Source: Lates calcarifer
Taxonomy: Eukaryota; Chordata; Actinopteri; Centropomidae
Direction: 5' to 3'
DNA length: 64,000 nt
NCBI RefSeq assembly: GCF_001640805.2
Contig: NC_066833.1
Location: forward strand, 12,785,249-12,849,248
Part shown: positions 1 to 12,300 of the stretch, piece by piece
Layout of the letters: the number at the start of each line of letters is the position of its first letter
How positions within the stretch are numbered: the stretch's first letter is position 1
Position numbers and translations under genes: made by a program
Notes under the pieces: model-generated
Seen by the model: the letters and a program-made list of their open reading frames with translations, nothing else
Databases searched by the model: none
Told to the model about the DNA's origin: nothing

Positions 1-1145
1 CACAAACACAGCAACACACGTTCCTTATCTCTCCAAAGATTATTTTCTTGCTATGAGTTTATTTTGATTTTCTTTTGCTGTTCAGGACAGTCTACAGTGG
101 AGGGTGAAAAACAAGACAGAAAAAACCTGACAAATCAGTTGGGAGGTCATCTCTCCATTTGAGACCGAGCAGGAAAACAGAGACAAACCCCAGCCAGTCT
201 GCTTGTGGGAGAGATTCACTGCTTTTCTGTTCACAGGGGCTTGACAGTCTTAGTCCTATGTGTGTGTGTGGTGTGTTTATGTGTGTGTGTGTGTGCATAT
301 AGACTAATGCATTACCAATGCCATCATGTGTTCCACAGGTCATGCTGAGGTCATGTAACACGAGAGCTACCCACATATGCTAAATTGACACTGTGAGCTC
401 CATTTAAAAGCTCATAAGCTAATATCTGGAGCTCTGTGCTTAGATCGATACAGTTTTGTAAAGTAAATATCAAAGGTTGATATTTTTGGATCAAAGATGC
501 CCTTAGGCAGTGTTTTGTGTTAATATTCAATATGTTAAAATTTGATCTAAAAATGTGCACCATTACCTTTCAGTGAAGCCTCTAAATACAACCATCACTT
601 AATTACAACTGCATAACTAGTAGTGTAATATTACAGCAACAAGTGTTGACAAGCCAATAATGTCCTTGAAAAGCCTCACTTTAATGTGTAAAGCCACTGG
701 TGTAGACCTGTAATTATAGCCATTATATTAAAGGTCAGTGATGTTGAATGACCAAAAAGCACACACACTATTAGAAACGAATACACAAAACGCCTACATT
801 TCTAATGTCATGAGATACATGAGTGCGCAAACTTGCTCACACAGACTGGCGAACTATCATACAACAACATCCTGCAAAGACTGGTAAACATGATGAATAA
901 CAGCATACAGGTCACAAAACTATTAGTTTAGGATCATTGGTCCTAAGTGATCCTCTGACAGATCACAAGCTAATGTTTGTTGGAGTCATGTAGGTGACAC
1001 GTTAGGCTCTGGTAAACACTGGCATGCAGAGTCATCGCAGTAAAACTGTGTGGGCTCAACAACTCCGAGAGGGAGAAAGCAGTGGGTGTGCGTGGGTGTG
1101 TGTTTAGCACTGCTGCCAGTCTGAGACAGAGAAAAGCAGAGAGAG

Positions 1146-1596
1146 TTGCCAAGTTGCCCAAAATATAAAGAAATTAGAGAAAATGAATTCACCAAATTTA
1201 GACAAAAAATCCCAAACTTTGCTTCCATCCCAAAAGATCAACAGATTCGAATCCTTCAAGGAGAAGAAAGCTCTGTAATAGAAGTAGCAGGAGAGTATGT
1301 CACAGCATGTCACAAAAAGAGACTCAGTTTAATGTAGGGATTCTGTATGTGTGTATGTATATATATACACATGTATATGTATATATTTTATTTTGTTTTC
1401 TTGTTTTTTTTGTTTTGTTTTTGCTTTTGTTTTGTTTTGTTATTTCTTATCTCATTCTTTATTATTATCTCACTGTATATAGTTATCACTGTATTTACTG
1501 ATGTTCTAATGTACATGTGTCATTTTATGCTTTGGCAACATGTTTTATGTAAAACGTCATGCCAATAAAGCCAAATTGAAATTGAAATTGAAATTG

Positions 1597-1602
<6 letters not shown>
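1146..1602 (+). mobile_element. 5'-truncated LINE 3' end
   Basis: An open frame ending in TAG at 1335-1337 reads PSCPKYKEIRENEFTKFRQK and ends AGEYVTACHKKRLSLM. This resembles the extreme C-terminus of fish LINE reverse transcriptase proteins (a CPxYxxxR motif followed by an AAxYVxACHxxR-like tail). A T-rich 3' UTR follows, then AATAAA at 1564-1569, then a short tandem tail of about five AAATTG units. Such 5' truncation and a microsatellite-like tail are typical of target-primed reverse transcription. The clade cannot be fixed from this fragment. It lies opposite to the gene. Confidence 0.7.

Positions 1603-1639
<37 letters not shown>
1602..1639. repeat. (GA)n microsatellite
   Basis: About 19 uninterrupted GA units directly follow the LINE tail, probably grown from it. 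Confidence 0.95.
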
Positions 1640-1641
<2 letters not shown>

Positions 1642-4600
1642 ATCAGCAATGATTGATACATCAAGTGAAGATGCTGAATTCATACTTTTTTTTTCCCATC
1701 TCAACATGTTCAACCTGGTCCACACAGATCATCCCCATGGTGTTATAGATTGACTGGTTTACACCTGAGAGGCAGTTGTCCGGGCCTGTGTGCCTGCGAG
1801 GTGTAAACCGTGTTACTGTGGTGAAACAACACAGTGGTATCATACTTCCAATTCGAGTCACCTTTTAAAATCACAGTGTGAGAGGTGGAGCATCATAATG
1901 TCAGTACAGAGCTTTGTTAAAGGGTTCATTTAATACATCTAAATGGATGCAGGGTGTTGTCTGTTTCATAATATGAGAGCACTACATGTAATAGCAGCAT
2001 TGATTTGAATTTCCTGGCTTTCTACAATTACTGATGAAGTTAAGGCAAAATCAATCATATCCAAACAAACCTAAATGACATCTGTCACCACTGCTTCACG
2101 TTCTGACAAACATTTTTAAAAATGGATGTAACAGACAGCACAACAATGTGAGTGACTTTTTAAGTGACTAACAGAAAGACAGGCAAGACTGATATAATGT
2201 GTAGCCATGTTTGTGAGCCATTGAAAGGTTTAGGGAAGTGGCTGTGTGCTGCTCTTTATCCAAGGTTGGAAAGTTTCTACTTTGTTCTCATCAGTAAAGC
2301 AGTTTTTCTTAGGAAAGCAAAACCTACCACGAGAAAATGCTTCAGAAAAAGCATTAATTTAACCTTTGTGTAACTTTTCCAAGTAAGTTTCTTTTACGTG
2401 GCATCTTCTACACCTCATTTTCTTCACCAGACACATAAGGTGGTAATAACACCACTATGTCTGCACTCTAAAGCCACACAGAGGTGACATCCATGCTTCA
2501 AACAGTAAGTTTCATTTTTACAATGGGAAGGTTTTAAGAATGAAAACCAAGTGGATGGTTTGGCAAATGTACCTTCCACCTTTGATAAAGAGCAGGTCTA
2601 AGCTACTTTTTAAAAAGTTTTTCATTGGAAGCATCTGGGAATGGGGGAAAAAAAAAACAAAAAACTGAAAATAGATGGTGCAAGCCATAGTCTCTTTGTT
2701 CCACTGGATTGTCAAAGACACATCCCCTACTGCTCCTTCCAGTGAGATTCAGAACAAATGCTTAACAGGCACCGGGTAAAACACTACCCCACATGAAAAT
2801 GAGCATCTTTGTGTTTTGCACTGTCATAATTTATTTTTATCAGAAGGGACTAAATGTTGGGAATGGGCAGTTTTACATGTTGAATGATGAAGAAGAAAAC
2901 TAATATACTGAGGCATTCATATCAGCTGAAAATCAACACACCTTCAGAGAAACTCAGAAATACTGAGTCTCACAAGAGAAATAAAGACAAAGTGGGGATA
3001 TTGATAGATGGAGGAGTTCAGTCTGTACTGAACTATATCACTTATTTTAGACCAAGCGCACACGTGGTGTTTATTTCCTTTTTTTTTTTTAAATCAGCAA
3101 AATTTTACCATCATACCCTTAATTTTGCAGATACTGTCTGCGCACACAGATCCAGCAGGGATAGACAGAAAATTATTTGATCAAGCTTGGCTTTCCGGAG
3201 CTAATTAGCAAGGTCTGGAAACAATATATAGTTATGCAGTGCAGCGCCTGAACAAAAACAAACACACCTGTTTACCAGAGTCTAATGTGTCACCTGTTAT
3301 TTCAGTGCAGGTATAGCAGTCAGTCACAGCACAATACTCTCCATAATTAGTCTCTGAAGAACAACAACAGATGGAGGAAAAGGAAGATGGAGAGAGTGAG
3401 AGGAAGACAAAAAGACAGGCGGGTGGACAGAGAGAGGATACTTGGAATTAATGTCTTTCTATAGAGGATGCCCTGCTGCCAAGCACAAATGGCTTCTGAT
3501 TGTGTGATTTAGTGTGTATTCTGTATTTTGTGTGTGTGTGTGTGTGTGCGCACTATTGGATAGGCAACCATAGGAAAAAGTTTGCTCATATAATTTCCTC
3601 TGTTTCAAGCTTTTAGGTGTTTATTTCATGTGATATTTAAATGGTAAAAACACCAAAGTTTCAAATTCAAATATTAGTTTAATATTAATAAATATATAAT
3701 ACATTCATAACTATTTCAAAAATTTAAATTGATAAGAGGAAAATCACTTGTTCAGGGGTTTATGAGGTTGTTAAGTTTGTTGTTACACTGATTTAAAAGC
3801 TAAAGAAAACACATAGACAGGTCAGATACAGTGTTTTGACTGTGGAGTGATGTCAATAGCTCTGAAAAAACTGTTATTCAGATCCTTGAATGTCTATTCG
3901 GTGCAGCCAGTCACTTGAGTCAAAATGTTTTTATTCTGTCACTGTAAAGTGTCTTTCTAGTGCAACCTCAGGGTTGTGTGGGAAGGTTTTTTTTTACTCA
4001 CTTGCTATAGACACTGTTGACTATAAAGCTGCAGTTAAACCTATCAGTGCAAGATATAAGCAATCAGCAGATTTAATTATATAATAATGGCAGTATCAGC
4101 CTTTAAAAAACATTCATCAGTTGAATCCCTGTCAGTGGGGTCAGAGCTGAGGATTGTCCTCTATCTGCATTCAGGGAGGGGTTCAAAGTCTTCAGGGGAC
4201 ACATTTATATTCACAGCGATGTCTCAGTTTATGCACCCCCCTGTAAAAACAACCATATGTTGCGCTGGGTGAGCCCCGTAAAACAGAGCTCGTTAACAAG
4301 TTCACACACACAAATTCACCTTGGGCAGATAACGCATATTCCTGCACCAGAACTTCCACAACCATGCATGCAGGCCACTTACAAACAATGTAAACGCACG
4401 CATGCACAAACACACACACACTTATATTCACTATGATTATGTAGAGGATAATGCATGCACTACACAAAACATAAACACTGCACAAAAGCCCCCACTGCAC
4501 CACAGTGCCATCCCACATGACTGACTGAGTTGCAAACGCTTATATGACACGGTCGTCTTTTCTTTGTCTTTGTGAGTTAATGGAGTTCTACACAGGAAAA

Positions 4601-4692
4601 CGCAAGAAAAAGTGGTGGACTGACTTTTAGCTTTTCAGACAGGACGCTGTAACAAAGCTGCACTAAGCCACATCTCCCATAGTCCCTCTTAC

Positions 4693-4878
4693 TTTTGGTG
4701 ACCACACCCTCCAGCCTGATGATGTTAGGGTGGTCAAACTGGCCCATAATCGATGCCTCACGCAGGAAGTCCTGCCTCTGACGCTCCACGTAGCCTCCCT
4801 TCAGTGTCTTTATTGCCACGGCAATCTCCTTCTTCCCCGGTGTTCTTAGGCGGCCGCTGCACACCTCACCAAACTCAC
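4693..4878 (-). CDS. epha6: epha6 exon: kinase N-lobe
   Basis: This 186-bp exon completes the glycine loop (GxGxFGEV across the junction) and encodes [40 protein letters not shown] and [16 protein letters not shown]. The ATP-anchoring Lys (VAIK) and the helix C Glu (REAS) that pairs with it are intact, so the N-lobe looks functional. The acceptor is TCCCCAG above 4878, directly preceded by a (TG)n repeat instead of a normal polypyrimidine tract. The donor is GTAAGAGGG from 4692, leaving the exon in phase 1. The next kinase exon (hinge, ending in the conserved VEYMENG region) was not found in 1-4692 and should lie outside the window. Confidence 0.95.
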
Positions 4879-4881
4879 CTG

Positions 4882-4884
<3 letters not shown>

Positions 4885-4915
<31 letters not shown>
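4885..4915. repeat. (AC)n microsatellite next to a splice acceptor
   Basis: About 15 uninterrupted AC units on the plus strand (GU in the transcript) end only a few bases before the acceptor AG of the kinase N-lobe exon. Confidence 0.97.
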
Positions 4916-4917
<2 letters not shown>

Positions 4918-5386
4918 TAAAAACGCAGCAAGGAGTCTATCACCAAACTCAACACCATCATCATCATCATGTGGCAGCACAGTATGCCACCTGGGGGCAG
5001 TGTTGCAGTTCTCATCTGACATCTAGCATGATTGCCTCTTGTCTGATTGGTTCCATTTAAAAATTCTTTTTTTCACCTTCTAAAAAAGCAGTGAATCTAT
5101 TCTTAAACTTTTTTTTGTTCTGTAAAGATATTAACACTTAAATATTCCTGCAGTGTGTGAAGACAAAATGACAGTGAACCACTGAGAAAAGGCATCCTTT
5201 TTAGTGTTTACAATGGAGTACGGGGGGGGGTTCACAGCAATTACACATGTGGAATGAAAATAGATCATCTCGTATGGCACATTTAAAGTGATTGTTATTC
5301 TAACCATCCTGAAATTATCCTTTTCTGCCCAAAAGTGAACGTCATGAATCAGTGGATGAGAAAGTAACTGTTAGTATGTGCAAGCC

Positions 5387-5420
5387 TGTGTGTGTGTGTG
5401 TGTGTTTGTGTGTGTGTGTA
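5387..5420. repeat. (TG)n microsatellite at a splice donor
   Basis: A TG run with a single TTT interruption on the plus strand (AC in the transcript) begins right at the GTAC donor of the preceding kinase exon. Confidence 0.97.
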
Positions 5421-5421
5421 C

Positions 5422-5547
5422 CGGCTCCGATCACCCTCTCGATGCGGATCCTGGATGGGTCGATCTCCTTAGTGAACTCGTGGACAGCCTGAGAGGGGTC
5501 CTCGTAGGTATCAGGGTCTACATAGGTCTTTATTCCTCGGAAAGGGA
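5422..5547 (-). CDS. epha6: epha6 exon: juxtamembrane tyrosines and start of kinase
   Basis: This 126-bp exon encodes [40 protein letters not shown] and A. The two tyrosines in [11 protein letters not shown] are the conserved Eph juxtamembrane sites. In the family, their phosphorylation relieves autoinhibition and creates SH2 docking sites. I infer the same here. [16 protein letters not shown] leads into the ATP-binding glycine loop, whose remaining residues (EFGEV) are in the next exon. The acceptor is ATGCCCACAG above 5547. The donor is GTACAC from 5421 and runs straight into an (AC)n repeat. It is phase 1 at both ends. Confidence 0.95.
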
Positions 5548-7602
5548 CTGTGGGCATAGAGAAAGACAGAATAACAGTGTGTGAGTGTACATTTGTTATA
5601 TATACCATAACCAGTATGAACAGGGAAATTAGCTTAGCACAGATGACCATTTTTTTTATAGTCACATATATTTTCAATTCAAATTAAAACCATATACAAA
5701 ACGTTTAAATGCTGCTGCCAAGAAACTGCAACAGCACTGCTACTTCTTTTAGTGCTATATCTTATTTCTACTATTGCTACTGCTGCTGTAAACACTGCCC
5801 AACCAGGGGCACTTGCACCCCAGAAGGTAATTCTGCAGGTACCTGGGTGGAATGTGGACAGACTGAAGGATTCATAATGTGATTAAAAAAATACACTGAC
5901 TTATTTTGGTTTAGAAGGAACACATATCAAAAATCTATGCGAGGCTGAACAGGACAAAAGGGCATGAAAAGTGGTAAGTGACTGGGCAGAGAAGTCAATT
6001 TCCATGAGAACAATTTCCAGTTTATAGAATCAATAGTATGAAATAACATCCAGTTTAAAAATGAACATGTTTGGTACATAATGGGTGGTGTTAGTGAAGA
6101 AGTTGATTCCCGGGGAGACATCAGACAACACACACACACACCAAAAGCCTGTTCCTCCTCTGTCATTTTGCTGTGCTGAGCCAGTATTTTAACTAGGACG
6201 AAGTTATAGTCCCTACTAACGCGAACATCCACCCAGCTGAAGTGTCCTTGAGCAAGAGAGGGTGGTGTGAGGGGTGAAACCTTCTAGTCAAGAGCTGTGC
6301 TTCTCCTTCTGGAATCGATACAGTGTCACAAAACACATAACATTAGTCGGGTGTCTCTGGTGCATGAACCAGCACCAGCAAAACCCAGAGGACCCTGTTC
6401 TCCTCTCAAAGCTTCTGTTCAACACGCTAAACAAAGATACCTGACACAGAACACAGGACACAGGACACAGGAGATGGGGGGTTTTGAAGACCTATACTTC
6501 GTGAGTGAACGCACACAAAAACTTGCTTATAAGTTGTGGGTTTCTGCATCATAAATCCCAGTAAACCCTGCAGCAGCTTGTAAGCTACTTTCAACAACTA
6601 ATTTGACGTGTATATTTTCTCTTGCCTTTTTCTGTTTCTGACTCTCTAGCCTCATTCCAACGGTCTGCTTAAATATTTCTTATTCTCTTTGTCTTCTCCT
6701 CTTCTCCTCTGACCTCATCATCCCTTCTCCTTCCTTTCTGTTTTTTCCATCGCTTCACTTCAGCGTTCGTCCTTCTGCACACTTTCGAATGCATTTCTTG
6801 TTTCCTCTCCTTATAGCTCTCATGTCAGTTTGTGTTTTTCATGTCAGGAATGAAAAGTTAAGTATTAAAAGACAAAAGAGTGGCAAAAGAGACAGAAAAT
6901 TGCAGCAGTGCAGAAGCAGATGCCTAAGGGAACTAAAAAAGAAAAGAAAAAACCCCAACAGAAAGACAACTCATGTAGAACACGAGGAAGGGGAGACAGA
7001 AAGATGAAGTGATTTAAAGAATTTTGCTCTGTTGATTCATCTGACGTCTTAATATCTGAAACCCTCCAACAAATACTCTATTTGTGATTTCTTTCCTTGC
7101 TAGTACTTGTAACAAAAGCAAGTTGATATATTAGCATTCTGTAAAAGTTTTTGGTGAGGTTTGACATTCCTCTGCAAAATTCAAATATGCATAGGCACAG
7201 AAACACATGGGAAATGATCCATACAGCAATACAGTGTGCGTGCTGAATGCAAACAGGAGAGCAGGTGTCTAGCCTGTTAGCTGCTAACTGCAGCACACAG
7301 AATCACTTTCTTCTTGTCTCTGTCTTCTTTATTGGCAAAAACACACCACAGAAAAGACAACCTGGCACTTTCTCACCAAATGGTTGGTTCTGCGTTCCTA
7401 TCATGCCAAGCAGATTTTAAATTCTATTAAAATTAGACTGAACAGACTCCCTCCACCATCATTACCACACACATGCAAATTGATTATCCTTGACTCAGTC
7501 TTTTTGCAATGTGAAATTTGTGAAAATGCCAAAAGCTGTGAGAGAAAAAAAACAAAACATCCAAAACAATAGAGAAGAGAGAGGTCCACTGATCTGACTT
7601 AC
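5548..7602 (-). other. epha6: epha6 intron between the two juxtamembrane exons
   Basis: This is 2055 bp with donor GTAAGTCAG and acceptor ATGCCCACAG. It contains a short CA run at about 6125-6142 and a fragment GTGTCCTTGAGCAAG at about 6241-6255 that resembles a common dispersed fish repeat (see 38142-38410). I see no other gene or RNA. Confidence 0.8.
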
Positions 7603-7673
7603 CGTGTCCATTCTGATAACTGGTCCTTCTTTTCTCCTCTGAGGTCATCTTGGCCTTAAAGTACCACTGACAC
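7603..7673 (-). CDS. epha6: epha6 exon: first juxtamembrane segment
   Basis: This 71-bp exon encodes the basic start of the cytoplasmic region. After completing the Arg codon it reads CQWYFKAKMTSEEKRRTSYQ then NGH. The positive charge just after the helix fits the inside-positive rule. The CQWY.KAKM.SEEKRR string matches EPHA6 as I remember it. The acceptor is TTTTACAG above 7673 and the donor is GTAAGTCAG from 7602. It runs from phase 2 to phase 1. It is isolated, with a 9-kb intron on one side and a 2-kb intron on the other. Short juxtamembrane exons vary most among Eph paralogues, so this one helps classification. Confidence 0.92.
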
Positions 7674-10600
7674 CTGTAAAACACAGATTGAATGAAAGAT
7701 GTTATTTTCATTTATAGAAGGAAAGGCAGGTTAAATACAGACTCCAGTGTGTGTGCATGTGTGTGTGCATGTGTGTCTGTGTGCGTGTTTGTTTTTTAAG
7801 TATTTATTGTAAAAAGGAGAAAATAAAAGATTTGTGCTTGTTTTCACACTTTCACACGTACTGACAGATGGTATATAGTATTTTAACAACTTCATTCTGT
7901 GAACATGCTAGTTTTTGGTTGAATAATTGCTCCTGCAGCTACAGGTGCTATGGAATACTGTGGATGTTAAAGAGAGAAATGAGCAAGCCAGACATGAACC
8001 AGATGGCAAGAGTAGAACGAGAAAAAGGTGCAGTAATATCCCAGAGGCTGATTAGTCTAGTAAAGTTATAATCCATGACATTTTCACATCCATATAAACA
8101 GTCGATGAAAGCTTCAACTCTTTTCTGTCCTGAGCAGGATCAAACACCACAGACAAAACGATAAGTTAACAATATTACAGAAAGTTAACAATAATATAAG
8201 GTTTCCTTTATTATTCACAGGCAGTAACAGTCTGGCCTTGAGTCTCGACTTGCTGGATGGTTCTTCATAATGCAGAAATACAGTACATGTGAGCACACAC
8301 ATTCACAGAGATTCAAAATTCTTGACGTAATTAAGGAAAGGAGGGCCTGGGTCTATGAAAAACACACATGAATCCTCTTAACGTAAAGGAACAGAGACTC
8401 ACAGAGAGGATGAAATCTTGTTTTCTCAACACACAACTACCAATGGGAGGCACGCTTGCAACCACTAATGCAAAAACTCCCTCGTCCTCCTGCGCGTGCG
8501 AGAGAGCGTTTGTGTGAGAATTTTATCTGGGCGCTGAGAGACTGAGAGACCGCCAGGGACTGATAAAAAGCCGCTGCCAAGAAAGTCTGAAAAACTGACA
8601 GATTAGATGACAGCATCTGCAAAAGACCATAGAAGAATTCACCCAAATAGATGCTCCGCTCCACTCCGAAATCAGAAATGAAGAAAATACCCTGTCCAGA
8701 ATCACACACACGAACCAGAATCACATTCACGACAAAGTACCTCAACTGCTGAGTGTTACATTGATAATATTATAAATAGAATCACAAATAAAATCTGTTA
8801 CTATTTCATTAGTATTTAATGCAAAGCCTACTTTACTTCATATACTGAGCGATTTTGGTCAAACTTCCAAGCTATGATTCAACAAAATGAGAAAAAAGAA
8901 CTAAAAACTTGAATAGAAACCAAACTTCTGAACGCTAATAGTGTCATAGACACAGATAAATACTGACACACAATGACACAAAAAAATGACACAAAAGAGA
9001 CCCATTACTAACAGAGTGAGACGGATCTTATCGTTAAATCCCATATTAGGATTCTCTCAGAACTATACTTTACTATACAGAAATAATTTCCCTCTCACAC
9101 CTTTGTAATATCCCTTCTACAAAATGAATTTGGGTCCATCAACAAATCAGTATTTTTCAAACAGCATCAAGCTGTCAAGCATCAAGCTAGGACAAAAATT
9201 ACTGTAATTAAAGGAAAGTTAGATTATGATTTGGACCTGTGGTCTTTCATTTTCAGCTTTCATTTCTGAAAATGTCAAAACAACATCATTGTGAACTAAT
9301 AAAAGGTTAGAATTCAATCAAGTTTCATCATGTTCTAAACCTCACTGACATTTGTAATTAAAAGCTATGATTAGAGGGAGAAATCAAACATCAGCCTGAT
9401 GCTCAAATAGTGGGCTTTTGTCATTCAAACGCGGTTCACTATTAACTAAGTGTTCAGTAATGGCTCCATTCAAACATGAAGAACTGTTAACATGTGAATT
9501 GCAATACCCACAAAGCATTTGGTGCGTGGTGCCTGAGAGGTAGAGGTGGCACTGGTGGAGAAGAGCAGTGGGATGGAAAATAATGATGAAGGGAGACAGG
9601 TGCTCTGAGTTCTTGCACAGGAGGTATCACTGATGAATTTTAAAACTTATTTTGCAGTAGAGGGCTTAATTAATGACTGTGTGCATGAGGGATGCTCACC
9701 CCCACTTCTCACTGGTGGTGGATCCCCTAATAAATTTTCTCATATTTCATCATTTATTAGATAGAATATAGAATTGTGCTGCCTGTTTCATGGAGTCTTA
9801 CAGCGCCAATGCACAGTTAAAAATGACCAAACTCAAGGTTGTTACTTTTGCTTGAATTCCTATTTGCTCATATACAGTATATACAGTGATTGTTTAAAAT
9901 TATAATGCTATACGCAGCTGGCATGAAAAAAAAAACAGACAAACAAATAGATTGATCTTACATGTAAAGAATTTCCTCGACAACCTGTAGCTCATTCGCA
10001 GTTTTTTGGGTGTATTAAACTGATGTTCTACGCATAAGTGATTATAATTAAGTGACAAATATACAGTGCTCTTAAGAAAGGGAAATGACATGCTTTTAAT
10101 ACCTATGTATTTAACCCACCTCTGTAGTCTTTCTGTTAGTGTGAAATATTTAATTCAGAATTTAGCTGTGCTGGACACGTGAAATGTTAAGTGCTACCTA
10201 GACTGACTGCTGTCCTGACTTTTATGGACAAGCAAAGCTGGCATTTATTCAAAGATGAGACTGACAGGTTAAATTGCCAACACATTTACGTAATAAAGAG
10301 CATGTCTGAAAAAGGCTTTAAAGGAGTGGCAGCAAGTGGAAGAGCAGAACCCAGAGGCTTGACCCAAACCCCCTACAGTGCCAGAGCAGAGACAGAAAAC
10401 AGAGATCTCTCATGTCACACTGTCACTTCAGAGGAGAATCCTCTTTTCACTGTTACTGCTCCTGACAAGTCCGCCTCTCCCCGAGCCCTGCGCCACCCAC
10501 CCCGCACCACTGTGGACTGGATGAGAGATGTTATCTCACCCCAGGAGAGCTGGTGGAGCTGAGGGACAGAGGTCTGCAACTTGGTTCCTCAGGACGTGAT

Positions 10601-11439
10601 CATATTGACATATTTACTGCTAGTTTGGTTAAGTGTAAAATATAAATACTAGTATTACACAGGACATTTTAACATTAAGAATGATTTTAAATATTAAAAT
10701 ATGGATTACAACTCAAATTCATGACCTGTCTCACAGCTTCATACACCACCCTACATCATCTCCCACACCTCCAACTCCCAACATCATGATACAACAACAG
10801 GCTACATGGGAAACATTAATATTAATTGTGTCTACCTCACCCTTATTAATTAGAAGAGTAAATATACACAGACACTGTAAAAGAATAAAGTACATTCTGC
10901 AGGAGACAGGATATAGTCCCAACTAAACTTAAACAGCAACTAATGTACCTTAGGATGTAGTACAATTGACACACACACATTACATTACAATTATAACGAC
11001 ACAGTGCATTTCTGCACAGACATTTCTGTGGTACATTCCACACATAAAATACCTTTAGTACAACAAGAACATATAGCCTGAATCAAAAAACTGATAAGTC
11101 ATTTCCACAATCTGACCTTAAAAAATGACAACCAAGCAATCAACACAAAATGTGAAGGAGCAGCTTCACAGCTTTGTGGAAACCTCTGTCTTTATGTCAC
11201 CAGTGGTATAACAAAAGAGGTTGCTTAACCAAGTTACACATTTTGCTCACACTCTAGAGTAGTACAGTGTATTATATAATATAATAAGAGAGGACCATTT
11301 TCTTCTCTCTGCACTCATTGTTCCACCACTAAAATGCGACTGCTCTTAAAGTCTAACCAACACACCACAAATAACACAACACAGTAGAGTCACTGATAAA
11401 AAGAAATCATACACGTGGATCCAAAAATACAGGAAAACT

Positions 11440-11467
11440 AAAACAAACAAACAAACAAACAAACAAA
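11440..11467. repeat. (AAAC)n microsatellite
   Basis: About seven AAAC tetranucleotide units, within an A-rich stretch. Confidence 0.9.
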
Positions 11468-11689
11468 TTGACTAATAATATCACTAGTTAAACCAACAGC
11501 ACTGAATCATGACAACAATCATAAAGAATGAATCTGTCCCACAACTCTGTAGTTTTTATTTTTAGTCTCTTCTAGCAAATTTGTTTGGTTTAATGGCGTA
11601 TATACTGTATCACTGAGTCTCCAGCAAACAAGTTCTGCTAAACCCACTGTGCACTTCTAGTCAAGTATCACTGGAGATAGCACTCACAG

Positions 11690-12300
11690 AGTACTTTAAT
11701 AGGAGCACCACACTGATAAGGATAGTTGACTTTCTGCTCAAACAAATGTGATACATTCCTTTGCCCCATAATTTCTGCAGATTTGTCATCTGAACATTCA
11801 TGCTGCAAATATCTAGTCCTATCAAATCCCAATGGTGCTCTGTTGGATTCAGATCTGGTGACTGAAGGGGTCACTAAAGTTCACTGAACTCACTGTCATG
11901 TTCATGAAGCCAGTTTGAGACAACTTCTGCTTTGTGACATGCTGCATTACCACGCTGGAAGTAGCCATTAGAAGATGAGTAAATTGTGACCATAAATCAG
12001 CACCACCGGTCTGGACCGCTCACACAAGGCAGGTGGTTGTCTCAGTTACTGTGGCCTTTCTGTCAGCTACAACTAGTCTTGGCTGTTCTCTTCTGACCTC
12101 CCTCAGCAACAAGGCATTTACGTCCACAAAGATGCTGCTCACTGCTGATTTTTGTTTTTGACACTACTATGAGTTCTGAGTTCATTCTGAAACTCCAGAG
12201 ACTGTTTTATGTGAAACTCTCAGGAGAATCCGCAGTTTCAGAAACACTCAAAGCAGCCTATTTGGTATCAACAATCATGCCATGGTCAAAGAATACATCT
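11690..12300 (-). pseudogene. Tc1/mariner-like transposase fossil, internally deleted
   Basis: Reading the minus strand, the upper part (about 12290 to 12050) gives a broken version of the Tc1-like N-terminal DNA-binding region (GMVV.ARRAGLSISETA..-like, then KISSEQHLCGRKCLV, then a VxADRKATVT-like piece). It then jumps to the C-terminal catalytic region (about 11990 to 11730): SSDGYFQ..NA.CH, F.EHDSEF and SPDLNPxEHxW. The central part of the transposase is missing. The catalytic Asp expected in the FQQDNAPCH motif reads as Gly here, and stops and frameshifts are present. I saw no clear terminal inverted repeats. It is a dead element, antisense-neutral to the gene (same strand). Confidence 0.82.

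Larger units (their letters stand above)
992..3295. repeat. pair of inverted 26-nt repeats 2.25 kb apart
   Basis: Positions 992-1017 (AGGTGACACGTTAGGCTCTG and on) reappear in reverse complement at 3270-3295 with two mismatches. The similarity stops sharply on both sides. The LINE tail lies between the two arms. They could be ends of an old inserted element or copies of a binding site. No terminal target-site duplication is obvious. Confidence 0.5.
1..4692 (-). other. epha6: epha6 intron after the kinase N-lobe exon, cut by the window edge
   Basis: I found no Eph kinase exon here. The interval contains a TG-rich run (about 259-296), a LINE 3' tail (1146-1602) followed by a GA microsatellite, a short TG microsatellite at 3528-3549, and two inverted 26-nt sequences at 992-1017 and 3270-3295. 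The remainder is AT-rich unique-looking sequence with no supported gene. Confidence 0.75.
4879..5421 (-). other. epha6: 543-bp intron bounded by complementary AC and GT repeats
   Basis: In transcript orientation the intron begins GTACACACACACAC with an (AC)n run of about 34 nt (5387-5420, one interruption). It ends with a (GT)n run of about 31 nt (4885-4915) followed only by CCCCAG. The acceptor therefore has no normal polypyrimidine tract. The two runs are complementary in the RNA. A run of nine G on the plus strand (5222-5230) is also present. Confidence 0.9.

Noticed and set aside
4577..4912. Stand-alone 111-residue protein starting MCVCVC
   Set aside because: It is the kinase exon extended by read-through into the TG repeat and the downstream intron. 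The splice sites define the true limits.
5342..5677. Stand-alone 111-residue protein containing the juxtamembrane motif
   Set aside because: This is an exon plus intron read-through on both sides, ending in translated CA repeat.
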